From RGIG2000 sp045612665 (GTDB lineage: Bacteria; Bacillota; Clostridia; Oscillospirales; CAG-272): 19,997 nucleotides of DNA. The translations under genes and the position numbers were made by a program. The notes beneath the pieces were generated by a model. The model saw only the letters and a program-made list of their open reading frames with translations, searched no databases and was not told the DNA's origin. The DNA lies in assembly GCA_045612665.1 (NCBI GenBank), contig JAZKZO010000035.1, positions 1 through 19,997 on the forward strand, read 5' to 3'. Each line of letters begins with the position of its first letter. Position 1 is the stretch's first letter. Of the stretch, positions 15,139 through 19,997 are shown one piece after another.

Positions 15139-16965
15139 ATGAAACAAAAAAGAGTTTTATTTGTAATTTTTTGCTTAATACTATCAGTTTTTACCCTTAT
15201 GCTTATTTCTTGTAATGACGAAGAGGATATGCTCGGCATAAAAGAGGTTAAGGTGATAGATGATGAGGTGATTGTCATTTATGCAGACAACACCGAGGCG
15301 CGCCTTGGCACAACAGCGAATGTTGATTGGGATGCTGTTTATAAAGCGTATAAAAAGGAAAATTCCAATTATGTTAAATCTCAAAGTGAATGGAAAAATG
15401 AAATACTTGCAGGTGCAGTAGTCATTCCTAGATATACAGTAATCTTTGATACAGGTAACACGGGCATAAATATTCCTTCACAAACTGTTAAAGAAGGAGA
15501 AAAAATATCATTTCCAAAAATCAATATGTATTTTGAATACTGCAAATTTCTAGGTTGGTTTGTAAATGATGAAAAGTGGGATTTTAGAACTAATACGGTA
15601 ACACAAAATATAACACTTGTTGCTAAATGGGAAGAATTTTCGTTGCCCGAGCAAATAAATGTACTTGTTACAAGGTATGATAGCTCATCAAGTGCACCGT
15701 GGGGACAAATGGAGCTTAATCCGTCTTCCTTTGGAGAAAAGATAAATCAAGCTCATCTTGACCGTCAAGCATTTATTTTGAGAATGTACGGAGTTTCTGT
15801 CAATTATATCGAATCAAGAGATGCACAAAACGTAGGAAATGATATATCAAGTGCTACGGTTGCAAAGGATGTAACCTACGAGATTGCATATCCTCGTGCG
15901 CAAGAGGCGCAGGAGCTTGTTTCGTATCTTTATGATATGAAGCAAAGCGAATATATAGATTTTAAAAATTCGTATTTTAGTCAATCGGCTTTCGAAGCAT
16001 TTACTGTGTGTGAACGCACGTTATTTATAGCCGGAGATGCTGATTTTTCCGACAATCAAGCTTCATATATGCTTTTTGTCAATAAGGATATGCTTGAGGA
16101 GATTAAACCGGGACTTTCCGACGAGCTTTATGCACATATAAAAAACGGTACTTGGACATATGATATGTTCGCAAACCTTTCTAAACAAGCAAAAGCAAAA
16201 TTCGGAGCTTCCGCACAGGCAGATGATGGCGTTTATGGATACGGTGCAAAGAATGTATCTAGATTATTTCAATATGCGGACATTAAAAAGGTGGATGTTG
16301 ATCCTGATACAGGCTTTTATCGTTTTGCGTTCGGTCTTGATTTGGGAAAAGGCGAGACAGTTGTCTCCAATGCTTTTGAGCTTTTAGGTTCGGACTGGGC
16401 AAGAACCTCTTGGGGTGGAGATTTTGGTGTAAATCTTGAAACTGCTTTTTTAGACGGACGCGTGCTTTTTTATGACGATATCGCACAAAAAATAGACAAT
16501 ATTGATGACATTGATTTCGCACTTGGTTTAGCACCATTTCCAATGCTTAATGATCAACAAAATGATTACTGCGTTCCACTATCAATAGTGCAGCCTACTC
16601 TTATGTGTATTCCAAAATGCACTTCTAACAGAGAGTTTTCGGAGATTTTCATAAGTGTTTTATCACAAACAGGCTCTATTTATATAATGGAAGCGTACTA
16701 TGATAAATTTGAGTCCAAAATGGATAAAGAAACTGCCAACAATGATATGGAAATTTTAGAGAAGTATATAATGGATAACATTGTTTATGATGCAGGAAGC
16801 ATAAGCGACGGTTGGGCAGGTTTAGGCATCGAATTTGATATAGAAAATATGGATCCTACTAAATCTAACAATTTTGAAACGGCATTGAGTTATCAAAAGG
16901 AACGTGCTGAGGAAAAGATTTATTCTTGGAATATGGCGTGGTATAAAAAGGCGATTGAAGAATAA
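15139..16965 (+). CDS. Lipoprotein with InlB-type B-repeat and extracellular solute-binding domain (copy 1)
   Basis: A 608-residue predicted surface lipoprotein. It has a basic start, a hydrophobic stretch and lipobox LISC with C25 as the lipidated residue. A short beta module (residues 34-57, ending DNTEARLG) follows. Residues 99-164 resemble an InlB B-repeat/Flg_new unit, with GWFVNDEKWDF and a final VAKW. From about 172 to the end it looks like an ABC-type family 1 solute-binding protein: FGEKINQAHLDRQ, then NGTWTYDMF near 336, then FLDGRVLFYDD and LAPFPM. Compared with the next paralogue it lacks the first beta module and the collagen-like tract. No permease or ATPase is nearby, so transport is not established and an adhesive or glycan-binding role is equally possible. 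Codons look more AT-rich than in its neighbours. It is flanked by the 143-bp repeats. Confidence 0.82.
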   Translation: MKQKRVLFVIFCLILSVFTLMLISCNDEEDMLGIKEVKVIDDEVIVIYADNTEARLGTTANVDWDAVYKAYKKENSNYVKSQSEWKNEILAGAVVIPRYTVIFDTGNTGINIPSQTVKEGEKISFPKINMYFEYCKFLGWFVNDEKWDFRTNTVTQNITLVAKWEEFSLPEQINVLVTRYDSSSSAPWGQMELNPSSFGEKINQAHLDRQAFILRMYGVSVNYIESRDAQNVGNDISSATVAKDVTYEIAYPRAQEAQELVSYLYDMKQSEYIDFKNSYFSQSAFEAFTVCERTLFIAGDADFSDNQASYMLFVNKDMLEEIKPGLSDELYAHIKNGTWTYDMFANLSKQAKAKFGASAQADDGVYGYGAKNVSRLFQYADIKKVDVDPDTGFYRFAFGLDLGKGETVVSNAFELLGSDWARTSWGGDFGVNLETAFLDGRVLFYDDIAQKIDNIDDIDFALGLAPFPMLNDQQNDYCVPLSIVQPTLMCIPKCTSNREFSEIFISVLSQTGSIYIMEAYYDKFESKMDKETANNDMEILEKYIMDNIVYDAGSISDGWAGLGIEFDIENMDPTKSNNFETALSYQKERAEEKIYSWNMAWYKKAIEE

Positions 16966-16974
16966 TAATATCAC

Positions 16975-17002
16975 AAAAACCGACACCACCGTGTCGGTTT
17001 TC
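16975..17002 (+). terminator. Intrinsic terminator after lipoprotein gene 1
   Basis: The stem AAACCGACAC / GTGTCGGTTT has a 4-nt loop and is followed by a T-rich stretch. Confidence 0.85.
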
Positions 17003-17035
17003 CTTTATATTATTTAAAAATATATATTTTTTCGC

Positions 17036-17148
17036 AAAACCCACGTTGCATCACCTCAACCGAGCAGGAGCTTTCGCACATCTTCAAGCTAACCGATAAG
17101 GAAAACCGCGTTTATAGATGCATCTATTGCGAAACCAAAGCAAAATAA
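17036..17148 (+). pseudogene. pyrI: Orphan 3' fragment of pyrI
   Basis: It encodes the last 37 codons of pyrI (from codon 102), including C106, C130, C133 and the stop. C101 and everything upstream are missing, and there is no start codon or RBS. It is not expressed as a functional subunit. Both base differences from the intact gene are silent, so the fragment had little time to decay, or it came from a functional allele. Confidence 0.92.
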
Positions 17149-17150
17149 TC

Positions 17151-17178
17151 AAAAAGACGGCATATGCCGTCTTTTTTT
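17151..17178 (+). terminator. Duplicated pyr-operon terminator
   Basis: The hairpin and T-tract are identical to 15017-15044. It lies downstream of the terminator at 16975-17002, so it acts as a second stop for transcripts from lipoprotein gene 1. Confidence 0.85.
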
Positions 17179-17184
17179 ATAAAA

Positions 17185-17203
17185 TGTAAACTTAAAGTTT
17201 ACA
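17185..17203. promoter_or_regulatory. 19-bp perfect palindrome, candidate operator
   Basis: TGTAAACTT-A-AAGTTTACA is fully symmetric around 17194 and lies 19 bp upstream of the -35 box at 17223. A further partial half site, AATGTAAGC, follows at 17206-17214. The layout suits an upstream activator or regulator site. No binding protein is identified. Confidence 0.45.
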
Positions 17204-17222
17204 AAATGTAAGCTTTTATTGC

Positions 17223-17251
17223 TTGAAAAATCATATTTTAAGTGCTACAAT
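17223..17251 (+). promoter_or_regulatory. Promoter of the short leader or small RNA
   Basis: TTGAAA at 17223-17228 and TACAAT at 17246-17251 have a 17-bp spacer. Transcription would start near 17258 and meet a terminator at 17311. Confidence 0.65.
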
Positions 17252-17257
17252 ATTTAT

Positions 17258-17311
17258 AACAGGCAAAACGGGAGGGCTGGTTGGCATTCAATCCCTGCTA
17301 ACAGCTTTTTT
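17258..17311 (+). ncRNA. Candidate small RNA or attenuated leader
   Basis: About 54 nt lie between a promoter and a terminator-like hairpin. The left arm GCTGGTTGGCA (17276-17286) pairs with TGCTAACAGC (17296-17305), with one bulged G and one G-U pair. Six T residues follow. GGGA at 17270-17273 can pair with TCCC at 17292-17295 inside the hairpin loop, which would form an H-type pseudoknot. It matches no riboswitch class that I recognise. It may be a small RNA, or a regulated leader for the lipoprotein gene that starts 70 bp further on. Confidence 0.4.
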
Positions 17312-17322
17312 ATCCCTATTAT

Positions 17323-17351
17323 TTGAGGCTTGTTAAATTTTGTGATAGAAT
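17323..17351 (+). promoter_or_regulatory. Proximal promoter of lipoprotein gene 2
   Basis: TTGAGG at 17323-17328 and TAGAAT at 17346-17351 have a 17-bp spacer. They lie downstream of the terminator hairpin at 17276-17311 and 30 bp before the start codon. This would allow expression even when the upstream transcript terminates. Confidence 0.55.
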
Positions 17352-17381
17352 TATGGCAAATAATTATTAAGGAGAAAAACC

Positions 17382-19502
17382 ATGGCAAAACGAATTTTTC
17401 TTGTGCTTATGTGTCTATTGCTTGCGCTTGCACCTCTCGCCCTCGTTTCGTGTGAGGATGATCCAACAGAGCAGATGAAGGCGTTCACCTCGCAAATAGA
17501 CAACATCGAAAAGGTATCTGATAAGGACGGAATAGAAAAGTATAAAATATCCTTCTCGGACGGAACAAGCACGGAAATAAAAATTGAAAACACATCCCCC
17601 GAGATAACCGTTTCAAAGGCAGAGCTTGATGATGTGGGAAATCTCATTCTTATAATGAGCGATAATACTACCAAAAATCTCGGTTGCGTCCTCGGTGAGC
17701 AAGGAGAAAAGGGCGATAAAGGCGATAAGGGCGACAAGGGAGATAAGGGAAATACGGGAGTAGGTATCGTTAAAATCGAGATCGAAAACGGAAAGCTTGT
17801 CGTTTATTATACAAACAACACCTCGGAAAATCTTGGACCTATAAACGAGCAAAAGGTTGATAATTGGGACACCCTATATTATCTTTGGTGCGTAACATAT
17901 CCGGATTATAAGTATTCACAGCTTGAATGGATGGCTCAAATCGTTTCAAATGCACTCGAGGTTGAAATTTACGAGATAACCTTTGACAGTAAGGGTGGAT
18001 CTGAAATTGCGCCCCAGTATATCGAAAGAGGCGATAAGATTGCTATGCCTAAGACTCCTAAAAAGCCAGGATATACCTTTGACGGTTGGTATGTGGGCAA
18101 GGAAAAGTGGTCCTTTGCCGGTTATTCCGTTACCGAGGATATAACACTTGAGGCAAAATGGATTGAGGGCGAAAGCCTTGAGGAAAACGATACGTGGAAC
18201 GGAGAAACACTCAATGTTCTTGTAACTCCGTATGCGCAAACTTATAATATTTTTACTCAAATGGAGCTTTCTCCCAGTACCTTTGGCGAAACCGTAAACC
18301 GTGCGTATCTCGACCGTCAGGCGCTTGCTCTTGATATGTATGGCGTAACTATAAAGTGGGTGGAGTCAAGCGTCCGTCAGGCAATAAAGGATGATTTGAG
18401 CACCGCAAAGTATTCAAATACCATAAGCTATGAAATTGCAATACCGAGAGCCCACGAGATACAGGCTCTTCCGAATTTTGTCTATGATATGTCAGGAAGT
18501 GAGCATATCGATTTGTCAGCATCGTATTATAACCAAGCCTCAATAGAAGCCTTTACGGTTAGCGACAGAACACTCTTTGTAGGTGGAGATTTTTCGTTTA
18601 GTAACGAGCTCGTCTCTTACGTTCTTTATTACAATAAGGATGCTTTGTCATCACTTGATAGCGAAATTGATTTGTATCAAGAGGTTAAAAACGGCACTTG
18701 GACATACGATAGATTTTTGAATATCGCAAAGAACTTCAAGGGAGATGACGGAAACGGAACGGCAGGCGATGAGGATATGTACGGCTTTGCCACCACAGAT
18801 GTGTCCCGTTTCTATCATTATGCAGGAATTCAAGAGGCATACGTAGACCCTGATACCAAGCATTATGCAATAGCTCTGAATCTTGATAATACAAAGCTAA
18901 ACAACGTTATAACAAACATAATCAATATAAACAAAAGCGATTGGGCGCGTACAAGCTGGACGTCCTTCTCAAATGCTTATACCTCGTTCTATAACGGAAA
19001 TATATTGTTCTACGACCAAGCGGTTTGCGAGATTGCTACAAAGGACTTTTCTACAATGGACTTTGAATTGGGAATAGTTCCTTTCCCAAAATACGATTCT
19101 CAAAGCGCATATAGTACAATAGGTACATCATCTCAATCAACCTTTATATGCATTCCTAGAGTAACTAAGGATAGAGAAATGTCCGAGTTTTTCGTTGAAT
19201 TTTTAAATTACACAGGAAACGAGTATATAATGGAGCCCTTTGAACAGCTTCTTGCATCTAAAATGAACGCAGAGGTTGTAGAAGAAAATATCGAAATCCT
19301 CGAAGAATACGTATTTCCGAGCATTTTGTGCGATGCAGGATATCTTACAAGTGGTTGGCAGGGATTTTTGTCAAACGTAAGAACAGGCTCGTATTCCAGT
19401 GGTAGCAATACGTTCCAACAGGTTTATATGGAAGCCAGAGGGGATGCCTTAATGAAAATAAGCTCTTGGAATGATCTTTGGAATCAATATTGGGAAGGAT
19501 AA
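17382..19502 (+). CDS. Lipoprotein with collagen-like tract, InlB-type B-repeat and solute-binding domain (copy 2)
   Basis: A 706-residue predicted surface lipoprotein with lipobox LVSC (C24). Domains in order: a spacer region; a beta module at about 78-101 ending DNTTKNLG; seven Gly-X-Y triplets at 105-125, mostly GDK; a second beta module at about 129-152 ending NNTSENLG; a linker; an InlB B-repeat/Flg_new unit at about 196-260 with GYTFDGWYVG and LEAKW; and from about 276 a family 1 solute-binding domain. That domain shows FGETVNRAYLDRQ, NGTWTYDRF near 437 and DGNGTAGDEDMYG. The short Lys/Asp-rich collagen-like tract may be a trimeric or rigid spacer (inference). AAGGAG lies 8 bp before the ATG. 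There is no terminator before the next paralogue, 4 bp downstream. The ligand is unknown and no transporter components are adjacent. Confidence 0.85.
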   Translation: MAKRIFLVLMCLLLALAPLALVSCEDDPTEQMKAFTSQIDNIEKVSDKDGIEKYKISFSDGTSTEIKIENTSPEITVSKAELDDVGNLILIMSDNTTKNLGCVLGEQGEKGDKGDKGDKGDKGNTGVGIVKIEIENGKLVVYYTNNTSENLGPINEQKVDNWDTLYYLWCVTYPDYKYSQLEWMAQIVSNALEVEIYEITFDSKGGSEIAPQYIERGDKIAMPKTPKKPGYTFDGWYVGKEKWSFAGYSVTEDITLEAKWIEGESLEENDTWNGETLNVLVTPYAQTYNIFTQMELSPSTFGETVNRAYLDRQALALDMYGVTIKWVESSVRQAIKDDLSTAKYSNTISYEIAIPRAHEIQALPNFVYDMSGSEHIDLSASYYNQASIEAFTVSDRTLFVGGDFSFSNELVSYVLYYNKDALSSLDSEIDLYQEVKNGTWTYDRFLNIAKNFKGDDGNGTAGDEDMYGFATTDVSRFYHYAGIQEAYVDPDTKHYAIALNLDNTKLNNVITNIININKSDWARTSWTSFSNAYTSFYNGNILFYDQAVCEIATKDFSTMDFELGIVPFPKYDSQSAYSTIGTSSQSTFICIPRVTKDREMSEFFVEFLNYTGNEYIMEPFEQLLASKMNAEVVEENIEILEEYVFPSILCDAGYLTSGWQGFLSNVRTGSYSSGSNTFQQVYMEARGDALMKISSWNDLWNQYWEG
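17694..17768 (+). repeat. Short tandem repeat coding for collagen-like Gly-X-Y triplets
   Basis: Nine-base units of the GGCGATAAG type encode successive GDK triplets inside lipoprotein gene 2. Several codons vary synonymously (GAT/GAC, AAA/AAG, GGC/GGA), so the array is not freshly expanded. Confidence 0.85.
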
Positions 19503-19506
19503 GTAA

Positions 19507-19997
19507 ATGAAAAAGATATACTTAATATGCCTTGCGTGCATTTTGTGTCTTGTTGCCTTTGCCTTATCCTCGTGTGACGAGCTTCAAAATGATATTTCCT
19601 CTATTGAAAAATCACAAGATTTTGAAAAGGGAGAGGAAATTTATAACATCACGTTGTCAAACGGAACAACCGAAAAAATAGAGGTTGAAAACGAAATTGA
19701 TATAAGTATTAAGGAAGCCGAAATTGATGACATAGGAAACCTAATACTTATTATGAGCGACGATACCGTGAAGAATCTCGGAAACGTTTTCGGAGGACAG
19801 GGAGCAAAGGGCGATAAGGGCAATAAAGGCGACAAGGGACAGCAGGGTCTTGCCGGCAATGCAGGAAATAGCATTGATAGAATTAGAATAAATAACTATG
19901 ACCTTATAATTTATTACACGAACGGAACAACCGAGGTTGTAAGAAATGCCTATGAAAAGGATGATTGGACTCTTTTATACGAGGAGTTTAACGATAA
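19507..19997 (+). CDS. Third collagen-like lipoprotein, 5' part only (copy 3)
   Basis: An open frame that runs off the right edge of the window, with 163 residues visible. It begins MKK, has a hydrophobic stretch and lipobox LSSC (C23), and repeats the layout of copy 2. A beta module at about 68-92 ends DDTVKNLG. Nine Gly-X-Y triplets follow at 96-122 (GGQ, GAK, GDK, GNK, GDK, GQQ, GLA, GNA, GNS), then a second beta module at about 124-145. The linker KDDWTLLYEEF matches the copy 2 linker after its collagen tract. A B-repeat and solute-binding domain are expected beyond the window. The ATG is 4 bp after the copy 2 stop, and GGAAGGA in the end of copy 2 could serve as RBS. The two genes are probably co-transcribed. 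Confidence 0.82.
   Translation, partial: MKKIYLICLACILCLVAFALSSCDELQNDISSIEKSQDFEKGEEIYNITLSNGTTEKIEVENEIDISIKEAEIDDIGNLILIMSDDTVKNLGNVFGGQGAKGDKGNKGDKGQQGLAGNAGNSIDRIRINNYDLIIYYTNGTTEVVRNAYEKDDWTLLYEEFND
19792..19872 (+). repeat. Collagen-like Gly-X-Y coding tract of lipoprotein gene 3
   Basis: Nine consecutive Gly-X-Y codon triplets, with more varied X and Y residues than the GDK-dominated tract of gene 2. Confidence 0.8.

Larger units (their letters stand above)
17036..17178 (+). repeat. 143-bp direct repeat, copy 2
   Basis: This is the second copy of 14902-15044, starting abruptly after an AT-rich linker (17003-17035) and ending exactly at the terminator T-tract. The flanking sequences on both sides of the two copies are unrelated. 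Confidence 0.97.

Noticed and set aside
14902..17178. Insertion sequence or prophage between the repeats
   Set aside because: No transposase or integrase and no terminal inverted repeats were found. Only the lipoprotein gene and its signals lie between the copies.
17694..17768. CRISPR-like array at the nine-base repeats
   Set aside because: The repeats are in-frame Gly-X-Y codons with no spacers.
15139..19997. Interpretation as an ordinary sugar ABC transporter operon
   Set aside because: No permease or ATPase is present, and the domain order with B-repeat and collagen-like tract is unlike a typical binding protein.

Overview
The window is low-GC DNA with every recognisable gene on the + strand. 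It fits an uncultured, probably gut-associated member of the Clostridia (Bacillota). The reasons are the PyrK/PyrD type 1B dihydroorotate dehydrogenase pair, the PyrB-PyrI pair, strong AGGAGG-type ribosome binding sites, TTGACA/TATAAT promoters with 17-bp spacers, and compact hairpin-plus-T-tract terminators. The genus cannot be named from the sequence alone.

Layout. Positions 1-113 hold a small array of hairpin repeats. It is followed by a promoter and a 107-residue membrane protein (173-496) ending in a terminator. A three-gene unit (631-3537) encodes a HAD-IIA phosphatase, a PlsC-type acyltransferase and an intracellular GH29 alpha-L-fucosidase. Two single genes follow, each with its own promoter and terminator: purC, a divergent SAICAR synthase (3648-4346), and a ClC-type chloride transporter with a C-terminal RCK_C/TrkA_C-like domain (4456-6051).

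The centre (6268-15014) is a tightly packed pyrimidine operon, pyrC-carB-pyrK-pyrD-pyrF-pyrE-pyrB-pyrI. It covers all of de novo UMP synthesis except the glutaminase subunit carA, which is absent from the window. Two good promoters precede it, and a perfect dyad overlaps the second. It ends at a strong terminator.

The right end (15045-19997) is the accessory part. It holds three paralogous lipoproteins (the last cut by the window edge). The first two join an InlB-type B-repeat to an ABC-transporter solute-binding domain, and the second and third also carry a short collagen-like Gly-X-Y tract. No permease or ATPase gene accompanies them. The first lipoprotein gene is bracketed by a 143-bp direct repeat consisting of the last 37 codons of pyrI plus its terminator. 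The two repeat copies differ at only two bases, both silent in the pyrI frame. This looks like a recent insertion or recombination that rebuilt the end of pyrI and left a pyrI tail fragment behind. Between that fragment and the second lipoprotein lie a 19-bp perfect palindrome, a promoter leading into a short terminated transcript (candidate small RNA or attenuator), and a second promoter for the lipoprotein gene itself.

All assignments come from reading motifs by eye. No database search was run.
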